From Sorghum bicolor (lineage: Eukaryota > Streptophyta > Magnoliopsida > Poales > Poaceae), in assembly GCF_000003195.3 (NCBI RefSeq), contig NC_012874.2:64368580-64432579 (forward strand): a DNA stretch of 64,000 bases, in the 5' to 3' direction. A program made the position numbers and the translations under genes. Positions 29,075-41,421 of this stretch are shown piece after piece (the first letter of the stretch is position 1; the number at the start of each line of letters is the position of its first letter). The notes below the pieces were generated by a model, which ran no database searches, was not told the origin of the DNA, and saw nothing but the letters and a program-made list of their open reading frames with translations.

Positions 29075-30360
29075 ATTGTTGTAAAGAAGACACTACGTAA
29101 AAAAAGGAAAAAAATACTCTCTCATTACTCACTTCTTGGTAAGCACAATTATATCCTAAACGACAACTAATTTAGATATAGAGGGAGTACACAGCCCGCC
29201 CTAGGTTGGTAAAATTTTTTCTGTCCTGAAAGGCATATACTCTTATCTTTCTACTTATTAGATTTTTTTAAAAAAAAAGTGTGCAAACACATTTCAATGC
29301 AAAAGTGTATTGAGATGTGTGTTTTTACACTTTTTAATATAAATTTAATAAGTGAGAGAGTTTAATATGAATCTAATGAGTGAGAGAGTAAGAGTGTGTG
29401 CCGATAAGAAAAAACTGTGTTCCCCCACCCCACAGCGAGCCACGGTTGTTGGCCAACACACAGTGCCATGCCCCTAGTGAGCTAAACACGATTAGAGGTA
29501 TGTAGCTCCACTGTAGTAGTCATCCAACAACCGTGTGTGCATGCACTGTGATTGGTACTACTGCCAGCCCACAAGTGTGTGTAATGCATTGCTTCATCTA
29601 CAGGCGTGTGAGCGTGAGATGACCAGACCAGGGCACACGCAGTACTAGTAGCCTTTGGGTAGCCTAGCTGGTAGATGAGGTTTACACATCATCGTGAAAA
29701 GGATGAACAGCAGCACCTTCAGCACTAGTAGTACATCTGTTGTGTCATTTCTGATCATCGGATTCAACTTTAATTTTTCCATGGCTAACCTTTAGTCGTT
29801 GTCCCATCAATGTTTAGACGACGTATATACGAGGTATTAAATATAAATTAATTATAAAATTAAGTACTTAGATTAAGATAATTTATGAGACAAATTCTTT
29901 TAAGCCTAATCAGTTTATAATTACTGATAGATTAATCCATAATTACTATAGTAAACATATGCTAATGAACTAATTAGTCTTAATAAACATGTCTTGCAGA
30001 TTATGTTGAAATCTGTAATTTATTTTATGTGAATACCATATGTTGCACCATATGTAACATTGGATGTAACACCTTTTGAACTTTAGTCTCTACACCCATA
30101 TATAACATTCGATGTAACCCATATATAAGCTTTTGGTCGTGATTCTAGTAGGTATATGTATTGTTGGTAACGGAGATGGCCGGATTTGAGATTTCCTTTT
30201 ATTCTCTCTCTCTTCTTTTCGTGAAAAAAGGTGTGGTACCTGTACATGGACCATGTATATTACGTGGGTGTGACCAGTGGGCGACTTTATATATATGGAG
30301 GACGGTATTTGGCGACAATTCAAGTGCAGATGATCTCTCTCTATATATATAGAGAGAGAA
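29075..30360. other. Intergenic, AT-rich, degraded repeats
   Basis: No gene is seen. A worn relative of the GGCCTTGTTTAG MITE interior (TTTAGACG...GGTATTAAATATAAATTA) lies at about 29805-30000. GAGGGAGTAC near 29180 is a possible Stowaway end. Related CACCATATG/TGTAAC segments lie near 30030-30120. Confidence 0.45.
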
Positions 30361-30368
30361 AGAGAGAG

Positions 30369-30370
<2 letters not shown>

Positions 30371-30440
<70 letters not shown>
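30371..30440. repeat. (TA)n microsatellite
   Basis: About 70 bp of uninterrupted TA dinucleotides, preceded by short CT/GA tracts. The length is probably variable between individuals. Confidence 0.95.
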
Positions 30441-30443
<3 letters not shown>

Positions 30444-30676
30444 GGTAGCGCTATTCTACACCCTAGGTGTAGAATATTATTCTACACCGCAAGACAAAAC
30501 TGAGTAGAAAAAATACTGAGCAGTACTGGAGAGTGTTCAGTATCAACTTATCCAACACTCAGAACCATGAAATACTGAACAATACTGAAACACGAATACT
30601 GAGCGATACTGAATTTTGTTCAGTATAACAGTTTGGTGTAGAATAGTATTCTACACCTAGAGTGTAGAATAGCACT

Positions 30677-30678
<2 letters not shown>
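30441..30678. mobile_element. MITE flanked on both sides by (TA)n
   Basis: Inverted ends: GCTATTCTACACCCTAGGTG at the left and the complement of CACCTAGAGTGTAGAATAGC at the right, each followed inside by a second TATTCTACACC unit. The interior has several ATACTGA/CAGTAT units. TA tracts on both sides (30371-30440 and 30679-30710) recall the microsatellite-flanked Micron type known in rice. Confidence 0.7.

Positions 30679-30724
<46 letters not shown>
30679..30724. repeat. (TA)n followed by (TG)n microsatellite
   Basis: About 30 bp of TA then about 15 bp of TG, on the right side of the MITE. Confidence 0.85.
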
Positions 30725-31951
30725 GATGGATGGATTTGAGATATTATATATATATTTTTCATTTGGTATTAAAAAAGACGACGATGTGAAATGTGGACCA
30801 TGTTGGACCTATGGGCAACATATATAGCTAGGTACAGCGGTTTTAATAATTTGGGAATAATTGAAGCGCACATGCATGATCTCTGGATTGATCGCCACTA
30901 AGACAAAAGTTGAAGCATTGTAAATAATGCACAATGTGTTCCGAAATAATTCAAATGCAATATTATTATTTAAAAAAGAACTGCAGTAGTGAATACCCAA
31001 AACATTTTTTTTCATACAACTATAACCACACGTCGCTGTATGCTAGTAGGGAGATGAGGGAGTCGTGCGATTCTGCGAACCATGCATCGTGCATCGTGTT
31101 GGACAGAATATTTGCGAGCCGAGCGAGTGGTGTTCGTTGGTTTTCTTTGACGTCCACGTGGCAGGAATGTGGAGGGTATGCATGGACGCGCAGTGCATGT
31201 GCCTCCACATGAACTTTTTCCGGAAAAAATCCGGTTGGAACCGCTACGGCCCGTTCGTTTGCAGTCGACCGAAATGGTCTCGAATTGTTCTCAAACTGGA
31301 ACCATTCAATAAATTATATTAGGTTGGAATTGTTCCGGGCTGTTCCAGACCGAAAACGCTTAACCGAACGGGTCCTTAATTTGTATAAGCACGGCAGGCA
31401 AACCTCTGAAAATGATTCCTGGCCTGGAATCAGCTAACCGAATGGTGCCGGCATTTAGCTGCAACGGCGTACTACCATTAACCATCGTTCAGACTGCAAA
31501 CGACTAGTAGTAATTAAGAAGTCAACTTTTGAATTTTCGTTTATTGAGAAGTCAACTTTTTAAATTTTGATTAATTACATATAAAAATAATATTTATATT
31601 ACATAATTAGTGTTATTAGATAGATTGTTAAATATAATATCATAATAAATTTATTTAGAGATATAAATATTATATATATATTCTATAAATTTAGTAGAAA
31701 TATAATCGAGAAAGTTTAACTAGTACGTATCTCGTAATCTCATCTATTCTAAAACGGAGGGAGAGAGTATACAAGTATAACTACGTACCTCTTTCAAAGA
31801 CCAAAAATATATTTAATTCTCTCTCACGGCACTAGTATTATTGTTATGTTTGTGTGAGAGAACATACCTTGTATTATAGGACATAAGAAAAAGTGGTTAC
31901 GCCTTATCGTACGACGTACTACTCGTATAGTAGGAGTAAATGATTGTCTTG
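30725..31951. other. Intergenic with a possible GGCCCGTTCG-type MITE
   Basis: GGCCCGTTCGTTTGC (about 31247) and CCGAACGGGTCC (to about 31376) may be the ends of a 130-bp element with internal TTGGAA/TTCCA symmetry. The rest is AT-rich without genes. ACGGAGGGAG near 31755 is an isolated Stowaway-like end. Confidence 0.4.
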
Positions 31952-32194
31952 GGCCTTGTTTAGTTTACCCCGAAAACCAAAAACTTTTTAAGATTCTCCG
32001 TCACATCAAATCTTAGAGCACATGCATGAAGTATTAGATATAGACGAAAATAAAAACTAATTGCACAGTTTGCCTGTAAATCGTGAGATGAATCTTTTGA
32101 GTCTAGTTAGTCCATGATTGGATAATATTTGTCAAATAAAAACGAAAATGCTACAGTACCGAAATCCGAAATTTTTTCGGAACTAAACAAGGCC
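31952..32194. mobile_element. GGCCTTGTTTAG-type MITE, 243 bp, target duplication TTG
   Basis: Ends GGCCTTGTTTAGTT and AACTAAACAAGGCC. The flanking TTG occurs at 31949-31951 and 32195-32197. It is the same length as the 28440 copy. Confidence 0.88.
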
Positions 32195-32241
32195 TTGGTG
32201 TCAGGTGTACAAGAGCATGATGCATCGGTCTGGGACATCCG

Positions 32242-32485
32242 GGTCTTGTTTAGTTCCAAAAAAAAAATATGCAGAATTTTTTAGATTTCCCGTCACACGA
32301 ATCTTTAGACGTCTCGATGAAGTATTAAATATAGACGAAAATAAAAACTAATTACACAGTTTAGTCGGAATTGACGAGACGAATCTTTTGAGTCTAGTTA
32401 GTTTATGATTGGATAATATTTATCAAATACAAACGAAATTGATACTATTTACATTTTACAAAATATTTTGCAAGTAAACAATGCC
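32242..32485. mobile_element. GGCCTTGTTTAG-type MITE, diverged copy
   Basis: The left end GGTCTTGTTTAGTTCC and right end GTAAACAATGCC are mutated versions of the family ends. The interior is well conserved (AATTGACGAGACGAATCTTTTGAG). No exact duplication is seen. Confidence 0.75.
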
Positions 32486-33079
32486 CAGAAGCGGCGCGGC
32501 TGCACACTGCATGCGCACTCTGCAATGGCATGGAACAGCCACCGACTCGATCACACGCTGTGGCGGCTGGCTGCAGAGCTCCGATCCAGCCATGGAGACG
32601 CGGCCGGCCGGTGTGTAGGTCACCCTGGCCGTGCGTCAATCAATAATTAATGGCCGGCGGTGGTGTGGTGGACGAAACGAGAGAGCCAAGGAAGGAAGCG
32701 GGGCAACGATGATCGGCCGGCGACCAGTCCGGGCCATGCAGCATGGTGCTGCTAGTAATTAATAAGTGCATGTGTTGGTACGCCTGGACGCTGCTCCACC
32801 CGCTCGTGCGCCGAGGGCCCGCGCACCCATGACTCTGCGCCGGTCCGTCAGTCTGCGGCGACGACCAGCGCCGCGCAGGTGTGGCCGGCCAGGTGTGCGT
32901 GCGTGCCTCTGCCTCCGCACGGCAGATCGATGATGGCCCTCAATGATTGTAGCAGAGTGGGGTGGTGCACATGTGGACTGGTCTGGTGTGTTTGGTTTGT
33001 GGGTGGTCGAGTCTAGCCAGGTTACGGGTGCACATTGTTTGGCAATATGCTCCTATATAGTTATGGGCTTGTTTGGTTG
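32486..33079. other. Intergenic, GC-rich, nothing recognised
   Basis: Several GGCCGGCC-like palindromes occur, but there is no conserved coding sequence. Confidence 0.4.
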
Positions 33080-33328
33080 GGCCTAATTTAGTTCCAAAAG
33101 AATTTCTTAATTTTTTTAAAAATTTTTACGTCGCATTGAATCTTTAAACGCATGTATAAAGCATTAAATATATATAAAAAAACTAACTAATTGTACGGTT
33201 TGCCTATAATTTGTGAGGCAAATCTTTTAAACCTAGTTAGTCCCTAATTGGGCAGTAATTAATTGTCAAATACAAACGAAAATACTACAGTACCCAAACC
33301 CAATTCTTTTCACCAACTAAACAAGGCC
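33080..33328. mobile_element. GGCCTTGTTTAG-type MITE, diverged copy
   Basis: Left end GGCCTAATTTAGTTCC, right end CAACTAAACAAGGCC, with the family interior (GTGAGGCAAATCTTTTAAACC). Flanking triplets do not match. Confidence 0.75.
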
Positions 33329-34420
33329 CTAGCCTGATTTTCATGTTCAAGTGTTTGGTTTGATGTATTTTTCCTTGGCTAGCCTAGTGTAACCGACTTA
33401 GAGGTGTTTGGTTGCTGGTTTAACCGTTGGGCGTGTTCACCAATAGAGTCAACTGGTAGCCTTACCCCTCCAACATGCTTGACTAGGATAAATACCTGCG
33501 CCCCATCCCGAATCGATCACCCCCATTCGTTCACCTCCCACTCATCCCTTCGCCTATCTCTCGCCGAGTGCACCGTTAGTGCGCCGGCGTAGCCACCCGT
33601 CTTCGACGATGAGCGACCACTAGCCCGCCGCCGACGCCGAGGTCTACCTGTGGCCTACACCGTTGCCAGGGGCACTGGTTGCGAGTGTTTCTTGCATTTC
33701 GAGATAGAACTCCGCCTCTCGGCCACTCCGTCTGCCAGCATCTCCGCGAGCATTGACGCGAGCCCATTGGTGAGGCATCGAACAATGGCGACTACAACCA
33801 CGAGCCGCATCTGAGGTACGACATCATCTACATCGCTCCCCAACCCCTAGGGTTTTAGGTTCTGTCGAAGAAATTGTTCCCCTTTTATTGAGATTGTCGA
33901 TTACACACCAAAGTTGCGCGATTGATTTGAGTTATTGTTTGGTACGGTTCTGATTCGTTTTGTAATAAGCGAAACCCTAAAGTAGGTACCTAAAATGTCA
34001 ACATTTTGATATTGGGTCGGTTGTTTGTTCTCTGTTCTTCGTAGTATGAGAGCGACTCGGCCGTCCCCGATGCTTATCTAGAACGTGATTGGTCCGGCGT
34101 CAGTGATATTTTTCTTCCAAAGTGTGGATGTTCTGAATGCCATCGTCAAGAGAGCATGGGAGGAGCGAATTATAGCCCAAAACCCTAGCCAGGCGGTGAG
34201 GCTTTCCTTTTTATTCAGTGGCCAGCCAAGGTCAAGTGGGCCCACCACAGCGGCCACGCATGGAGCTGGACGAAGCCTGGCTCCAGAAGAAATACTAACC
34301 TCGTGTTTTTTTTGCCTAACTCCGGACGTACGGGTGCCTGGTTAGAGCCTCACTCCATGGGCTAGTCTGGCAACCGAACAATGCAAATCTGACCCAACCA
34401 CTCTAAAAGCCAGTCTAGGG
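33329..34420. other. Intergenic, gene-like but unrecognised
   Basis: GGTGTTTGGTTGCTGG (about 33402) and CTGGCAACCGAACAATGC (to about 34385) look like imperfect inverted ends of a roughly 1-kb element. Inside are a leader-like pyrimidine-rich stretch (33490-33570), GC-rich short frames and CCCTAGGGTTT motifs. A non-autonomous element with captured sequence is possible but not established. Confidence 0.3.
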
Positions 34421-34910
34421 ATGGCCGTCATTAGGCCCATTCAGTGCGGAATCAATCAGCAGCAATCTTTCGGCCAGCAGCATACGCGGACTGAAGTAGC
34501 CCACAGAGTGGCCACAGAGTCCCGCCGGCTCCAGCATCTTTCAGCCCAACAAGAGCTTCACCATTTCTCTTCCTGGGTGTCGTTCATCTTCTGTTTCCAC
34601 CTTAATTCCATTCGCCATCAAATACTGTACGGACAATAGTGTTAATTCAAATATTTCACGATTTAATTCTTAACGTTCTGTGATATTTGTAGCATTTTCA
34701 TTCTTTCCACACACGCTATTGTACGTTCCACGTGTACAATTTTTCAAGATTACATATGTTTTTTTGTTTTGCATGTTTATATTGAAAAGTCATAAATAGA
34801 GTATACTCATATTAATCAACCAATTTATAATAGTGGCTGCACATCCATAATATTTAGTTCAATGCATACGAACGTTTCTCTCCTACAGACCGTTGTGAAT
34901 TGTTGAAACA
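34421..34910. repeat. Dispersed repeat, copy 1 (unclassified)
   Basis: It shares ordered blocks with about 63250-63890 in the same orientation: CGGACTGAAGTAGCCCA, TTTCAGCCCAACAA, CAAATATTTCACGATTT, TTCTGTG.TAT.TGTAGCATTTT and GTGGCTGCACATCCATAA. No protein or termini are recognised. Confidence 0.65.
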
Positions 34911-36039
34911 GCACTATGGATCAAAGTGGAGAACACAAAATCTTCCCGGCATGCATGCCCAGACAAGTAGCCCACCGACCTGCTTTCCCTTTTCCTTTTG
35001 AAAAAAAGACTCCTTTTTATCTAGCTGAATTATCGTGGCGCCTTATAACTCCTAGAACTTTAAAATTGAAATCTTATCTCTCTTAACTCCAAAAAATCAT
35101 TGAAGTTATCTCCCTGTGCTGAACTGGTTTTCAAGATGGTTTCTTACTTTTAATGTTTTTTTAGAAAATTGCCGAACTTTTGATCTGAAAATGTTCCTAA
35201 GATCTAAAAAATCTATAGAAAGAGTGGGACACTACAAACTCAAATAAAATATTTAAAGGCCGTTAAAGTAAAAGATTCTAAAGATGTGATGTTGGGATAG
35301 GGTGGTGTGTGTGTTGGGGGGGGGGGTGGGGGCTTGATACATTTTGCATTTTGATTTTTTTTTATTTTATTGGCAGATGATGTTAGAAAGGTAATTAGAA
35401 AAATTGTGGTGTGTTAATGGCACTATGTCTCCAAAGAAAATATGATGGAGTCTATTACGAGAATGAAGTAAAGAGCGACTAGGTGATTTCTGGGCAGTGA
35501 CGAATCCAATCTAGAGTTTGACTTCGTGATGGAGAAGCGTTCGATGATCTCATGGGGGATCTCCCCTTTGCAGGAGCTGCCAGCTAGCATCGATGCCACA
35601 ATTGTGTCACATTAGGACTCATCTAGAGTTGTAGCGGGGACTATCCTTCCCAGTTCCCTTAGAAACTTGGACACCCTACTATTTTGCTGGGATCACTGTT
35701 TGCAAGTCGAGGTTTGTAATGTAGGCTTGGGGGAACTCTTGGTGTGGGTGATATGGGATCTTTGGTGAGGAGATTGCCCATTGGAAGCCTCGGTTTCACG
35801 AGTGGCATACTCATGTGGTGGACGGAGGCATCTTGTTGGCAGGAAAGGTCCACACAATGGCAGACAACAATAATGATGTTGTGGATGATGCGACCCAAAT
35901 AGATCGGTGGAGGCGAAGCAGACAATGGTTCATCAGGAGGGTGGGATAAGAGCCTGATTAGTTGTCTAGCCTTGATGCCGATGAAGCAACCATTAGGCGG
36001 AGGGGACAATGCAGAGGATGAAAAGGGGTTTGATCTAGA
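34911..36039. other. Intergenic; ends in decayed coding-like sequence
   Basis: AAACTCAAATAAAATATTTAAAGGCCGTTAAAGTAAAAG at about 35236 recurs, altered, at 48573-48612. A 9-10 bp G run is near 35320. From 35480 the composition becomes coding-like but all frames are broken. It probably belongs to the LINE remnant that follows. Confidence 0.4.
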
Positions 36040-36600
36040 TGCTGGAGGACAAGGTTCAGCTCGAAGTATGGCTTGTGATAGCATGCTTCTACTTGGGCTA
36101 ACCCTACAACATGAATGCCCTCTTCATGGAGATGAGTAGAGCCTAGGGCCTACAGGATACCATGGAGGCATGAGAACCACTTCGTGCTAGAGTTTGATCT
36201 AGAGAATCTGTCCAAGTTCATCACCAAGGATGGACCTTGGAGGCACAGGGGAATGCCCTCATTGTGTTACTATGTATGATGGCTTCTGGAGTCCATAAGA
36301 GATTATCATCGACAAGATCGCTTATGGGTGTAGTTCCATGATGTGCCCACTCACCTTATGACTAAAACCTTCACCATAGCCCTAGCGAAAAAAGATCAAC
36401 AAAGATACTGTGGAGGTAGTTGGTCTGGCTGATGATTTCTTAAGAGTTCTCTTGATGTTCCCTTTGGGAGATGCACTTCATTGCTTTGTGGAACAAGGGT
36501 CAAAGGTCAGGGTTTATTATCATTTAAGGTGACATATGAAAATGTTCCAAATTGATTTATCTACTATTATTTACATAGGCTTGCTAAGCAAAACGATCTA
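36040..36600 (+). pseudogene. LINE ORF1-like (DUF4283-type) remnant
   Basis: Across shifting frames one reads SKFITKDGPWRHRG, FHDVPTHLMTK and YENVP. This is the order of blocks in the DUF4283/zinc-knuckle gag-like protein of plant L1 LINEs and their captured relatives. Multiple stops and shifts are present. Confidence 0.5.
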
Positions 36601-36649
36601 TCTGATATTATGTATCATGATTTGATGATGGATAATATCGATGAGGTCA

Positions 36650-37000
36650 CCAACAAAAAGAATCAATGCTCTCAAGGATATGGAGAAAGACAAAGCTTGA
36701 GTTGCCTAGGAATACAACAAGAAAGTTTAAAGAAAAATTCATTCTAGGAATACAACAAGAAAGTTTAAAGCAAAAGTCATTCCAAGTTGGAGATTTAGTG
36801 TGGAAAACCATACTACTGCTTCGGACGAAGAGCAACAAGTTTGGCAAGTGGTCACCAAGTTGGGAAGGTCCTTATAAAGTGAACAAAAGTGATGTTTGGG
36901 AATTCATATCTGTTGGAGAAATTGCAAGGTGATAGTCTTCCAAGAGCAATTAACGGGAAGTATTTGAAAAAAATATTTTCCAAGTGTGTAGCATGAAGCA
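36650..37000 (+). pseudogene. Gypsy (Tat) integrase C-terminal remnant
   Basis: FQVGDLVWKTILLLRTKSNK and FGKWSPSWEGPYKVN match the integrase tail of the intact gypsy element at about 10890-10990 (FADGDLVWK, FGKWSPNWEGPYRIS). A shift separates this from INGKYLKK at 36950. A 38-bp segment (AGGAATACAACAAGAAAGTT) is tandemly duplicated at 36708-36768. It is followed by 3' sequence and an LTR start. Confidence 0.8.
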
Positions 37001-37174
37001 TAGAGTGTTTTCCAAACAATGGTCGATACAATATATTGCTCTTAAAACAAATATGACCAATGTATATATGATCCTTAGATGCTAGATAACTGATGACTTG
37101 AACATTGTTGCTATATATTTAGTATTTTTATGTTTTCGAGTTCATACAATATTCACCTAAAAATAAGGGTCATA

Positions 37175-37244
37175 TGTTGACATGCAAAAATGACATGTTC
37201 CATGCATCAAGGAGGTGATGGAAAATATTTGGTGCAATACAATT
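37175..37244 (+). repeat. Start of an old gypsy 3' LTR, cut by a CACTA element
   Basis: TGTTGACATGC follows a purine-rich AAAAATAAGGGTCATA. The same LTR resumes at 42635, after the CACTA insertion. It matches the position expected after the integrase remnant. Confidence 0.6.
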
Positions 37245-37459
37245 CACTACACCACAACACTAATATAGCGTCACACATGTCATTATAGGTTCACTAATAT
37301 CGTTGAACCATTGGTCGGTATAGCTGGCCCACAGATCAAGTGTCGGTAAATGTACCTTTTACGTTGAACTATCTGTCGGTATAGATATTTGACTATACAA
37401 TCAAACTGTCGGTCGGGATAGATAAGCAAAGAGGACAAACCTTCAGTCGGTATAGGACG

Positions 37460-38210
37460 ATGCCTCATGTGCGCTCTGAAAAAGAAAAAGGCCAACTTGT
37501 GGAAAACAAAATTGGGCCTTCACACCCGCAGCCCAAATCAATGCCAACTCCCTCAACCCTAAACTCCCACGTCCAACCCCTCTCTCTCACCACACCCGAG
37601 CGCCCCCTGCCCTTTCCCACCCGCCGAAGCCCTCTCCACACCCGAGCGCCCCCCTGCCCTCTCCTGCCGGTGCTCCCTCCCCTTCCCTCTCTTCCACTCT
37701 GGCGGATCTGGAGGATCTTGGAAGACCTCGTGGATCTGGTGGAGCCTGCGGCCCGACGTCCTCCACGGGGACACCCTCTGTCCATCCAGGCGACGGTGCT
37801 GGGTGACGAGGCTGGACGCACGGGGATCGCACGACGCACAGAGGTCGGGCGACATCGACCTGATGGCGCCATGGAAGGTATGCGGTAGTGACCCTCAACC
37901 CCTCTATCTCTCCTATCTCAGATCCATGGAGGATCCATCCCTCACCTTCTTCCTTCGCAGATCCACAGTTATGGCGACGATGGTGGCCGAATCCGGCATC
38001 AAGGGCTCGAATTCCGGCGGCAGTAGTGGCCGGATCCGGTGCCGCTCCTCACCTCCCTTCCTTTGCTCGCCTCCGGCTGCAACGAGCTTCTCCGATGGTG
38101 GCGGATCAAGCACCTCCGGCTGCGGCAGTGCACGGAGCAGGGCCTGCTCTCCCGACGGCGGCGGCCCAGATCCAGGCCCGGTTAGGCTGGGTATGTTTTT
38201 TTATTTGATT
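37460..38210 (+). pseudogene. Gene-like (possibly captured) sequence in the CACTA element
   Basis: GC-rich sequence of codon-like composition has candidate donors (AAG|GTATGC near 37876) and acceptors (CTATCTCAG, CTTCGCAG). A later mini-exon about 30 bp long is bounded by TTTTCAG and GTAAAC (near 38606-38637). No domain could be recognised. CACTA elements often carry host gene pieces. Confidence 0.35.
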
Positions 38211-38337
38211 AACCGTGATGGGCAGCAAACCGCCACAGAAAATAGACCATTTTTATGACCTTTGATCCGAGGCGGTTACATAAACCGCCTCGGTTAATCG
38301 GTTTTGCCCGCCACAGTAGAGTTTATTTGTAGTAGTG
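38180..38337. mobile_element. Terminal fragment of a second CACTA-type element
   Basis: It ends TTTGTAGTAGTG and contains the palindrome GAGGCGGTTACATAAACCGCCTC and CCGCCACAG units, typical of CACTA subterminal DNA. No matching left end was found. Confidence 0.5.
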
Positions 38338-38984
38338 GTAGAACCTGTCTTTGCATATTGATAGTTGAATTTACAACAACTGCTTTGTCATATTTTACAC
38401 TGTAATAGATTTTTATCTGCCTGCTCCAAACTCTAAAAATAGACATGTTTTGCTTTTGTTTTCTGTCATTGTCTATATTACACTGTAATGGATATTTATC
38501 TTGTCTGAGCTCTCAGAGCTTGCATAGCCCTTTGTCATATGTACTTTTATCGAAGTAAATTACCCATCATGCATAATATACTCATAACATGGTTTGCGCT
38601 TTTCAGGTTCTGTTCTTGGATATAAATGCTGACGAGGTAAACTAACTGATTTCTGCATAACTACAAATATTTTTACCCTTGTGCTGAGTTCTACAATTTC
38701 TGATTCAACTTATATGACAAAATATTTTTTGGCCTTGTTAGAGCCCTGTTTAGTTTATGTTTGGATCAATGTACAAATATTCTTGATACAGAAACCAATT
38801 GTTAGAATATGTCCTCTCTGATCATCCATCCTTTACTGAAAATGGGCACATCGCATATGCAAATTTTTTTAGATAAAGGATATAAAATCCGGCCTCTACA
38901 TCCGAGGATGTACACAGCCCAGTATTACAGAGTTTTATAAGAGATAAACAAGGAGAGCCAAAGTCCTATACAAGGACCAGGACG

Positions 38985-39896
38985 CTAGTTTAAACAATAT
39001 AAATGTTTCCATCCTTTATTGGATATCTCTAAAGCAATTACTTCTAATTTCTTGCTTATCTTCGAGAGCACGTCATTGGCTGTCTCATCATGCTGCAGCT
39101 GAGCCCAAAAGCATAACCAATACGCTCCTCTGAAAATTACCTGCATAATAGAGTTAGTTTTCATTTTATTAAAAACATAATCATTGCGGCATCTCCAGAT
39201 AGGCCAAGGCAAAGCAGCCACCCCCACCCAAATCAGATCTCTAATCTTTTTATTTTGATTAGATAGCCAAGTACCAAACATGTGGCTGATTGATCTAGGT
39301 TGGGTCAAACTAGTAGCAAAGAAGATAAGCCTCCAAATCATTTTGGTAAAGGGACAGTCTAGGAATAAATGTTGAATAGTTTCATTCCCATTACAGCAAA
39401 TGCACTTCTGACTCCCTTTCCAATTTTTCCTAGCAAGGTTGTCTTTGGTTAGGACGACACCCCTTTGTAGGAACCAAAGAAAAATTTTAATTTTTAGAGG
39501 TACCTTTATCTTCCAGATCTTCCTATGCCGAAAGGGTGTATGTGTATCTATAAGATTGAGATACAAGGAACGGACAGAGAATAACCCTGATCTGGTTAAA
39601 CTCCATCTGAAATAATCTAAACCATCCACCAATTCGACATGGGATATCTTTGCCACTAGACTAAGCCAATCTGTAAGTTTATTATCCACCAAGGCCCTCC
39701 TAAAAGATATGTTCAGAGGGTTCGTACTCATCACTTTTGAGACTGTGGCGTGAGGATCTCTCACTATGTTATATAAAGATGGATAACTAACTTTCAGAGA
39801 CTTAGTCCCTACCCATGTATCATCCCAAAACCTAGCTGCGGTTCCATCTTTAATATAAAAAGAACCTTTTGCCAACACCTCATCTTTGATACGCAT
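38985..39896 (-). pseudogene. LINE ORF2 C-terminal part with zf-RVT domain
   Basis: A 303-residue reading. The reverse-transcriptase zinc-binding domain is at about residues 95-210 (FSVRSLYLNL, WKIKVPLKIKIFLWFLQRG, CICCNGNETIQHLFLDCPFTK). It is separated from the RT by shifts. A linking piece (FFEIPKGVVKNLDHYRSRFFWQG) lies at 40033-40236 in another frame. Confidence 0.85.
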
Positions 39897-40344
39897 GAGG
39901 CCTCTCTAAAAATGGGAGTCATTGGGCTTAGCTGTCACCTGGGATAGGCTTTTGGAGTTTAGGTATTTATTCCTTAAAAGCGTTTGCCATATACCTTTGC
40001 CATATACCTTCCGTATTCAATAGATTAACCAGTCATTTGGCTAGGAGGCACTTGTTTTGCAATTGTAAATTTAGGATATCTAATCCTCCTTGATCCTTAG
40101 GGCGGCACAGGATGTCCCATTTGGCAAGGCGATATTTATGTTTATCAGAAGATCCTTGCCAAAAGAACCTTGATCTATAATGATCTAGGTTCTTTACGAC
40201 TCCCTTGGGAATCTCAAAGAAAGACATCATGAACATCGGCAGGCTACTTAGGACTGAATTAAGCAGTACTAGTCTTCCCCCATAAGACAGGTACTTCGCT
40301 TTCTAGCAAGAGAGTTTCTGTATGAAACGATCTTCTACTTTTCT

Positions 40345-41421
40345 CTATTCAGAATTAAGGAGTTGTCTATGATGCATAGGGATCCCAAGATATCGAAAGG
40401 GATATTCACCAGTATTGCATCCAAAGAGACTAGTATAAAAGGATTCCATCTCTTTAGCAGCTCCATAGTAGAAGACTTCGCTCTTGTGGAAATTGATCTT
40501 CAGCCCTGATAGCTGTTCAAAAGCACAAAGCAACAGTTTCAAATTTTGTGCTTGTTCGAGGTTGTGATCAATAAAGATAATGGTGTCATCTGCATACTGT
40601 AATATGGACAGACCATCATCTATAAGGTGGGGTATAACACCTCTTATCTCACCGTCGGCTTTTGCTCTGTTAATAAGGAGAGCTAGCATATCTGCGACGA
40701 TGTTGAATAAGATTGGTGACATTGGATCTTCCTGTCTGAGTCCACGTTTGGTCTGGAAGTAGGGCCCTATGTCATCATTGACTTTGATTCCCACACTCCC
40801 ACCTGTGACCATAGTTTCTACCCATCGACACCATTTGGGGGAGAAACCTTTCATACGTAGCGTTTGTTGTAAAAAAGACCACTTTACTTTGTCGTATGCC
40901 TTTTCAAAATCAATTTTGAAAATGACACCGTCTCTCTTTTTAGTGTGAAGCTCATGGATGGTTTCGTGTAAGATGACGACCCCCTCTATTATATTCCTGC
41001 CTGGCATAAAGGCAGTTTGTGTTGGTCTCACTACAGTTTTAGCTACCATATTAAGCATATTTGTGCCCACTTTAGTGAATATTTTAAAGCTCATATTAAG
41101 AACACAAATTGGCCTGTATTGCTGAATTTTTATGGCATTATTAACTTTTGGGATTAAGGTAATAATACCAAAATTCAGACTATATAGATCAAGAGTCTCC
41201 CTATGCAGCTCAGTGAATAAGGGAAGGAGATCATCCTTTATCACTTCCCAAAACACCTGATAGAATTCCACCGGAAAACCATCTGGTCCTGGAGCTTTAT
41301 TATGCTCCATTTGGAAGACCGCATCCCTCACTTCAGATTCAGTGAAAGGGCTAATGAGGATGTCATTTTCCTCCGAAGATACCTGTGGAATATCCAGGAT
41401 TTGGTCTTCCCTAAGGGAGAT
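40345..41421 (-). pseudogene. LINE ORF2 reverse transcriptase
   Basis: About 358 residues. Non-LTR RT motifs are NKAPGPDGFPVEFYQ, YRPICVLN, FMPGRNIIEGV, KIDFEKAYDKV, GLRQEDPMSPILFN and the catalytic YADD (ILQYADDTIIF). Then LKINFHKSEVFYYG and YLGIPM. The endonuclease is absent because of 5' truncation. Confidence 0.92.

Larger units (their letters stand above)
38862..41421 (-). mobile_element. L1-type LINE, 5'-truncated
   Basis: It is flanked by the 13-bp duplication CATCGCATATGCA (38849-38861 and 41422-41434). On the minus strand it ends in a short A-rich tail (TCTAAAAAAATT) and starts inside ORF2, as expected of incomplete target-primed reverse transcription. It lies within the CACTA element. 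Confidence 0.93.

Noticed and set aside
30090..30443. 117-residue ORF with (Tyr-Ile)n
   Set aside because: Translation of the TA microsatellite.
37465..37872. Minus-strand GC-rich ORFs (98-135 residues)
   Set aside because: Overlapping open frames on both strands come from high GC content; no domain is visible and the splice-like signals are on the plus strand.
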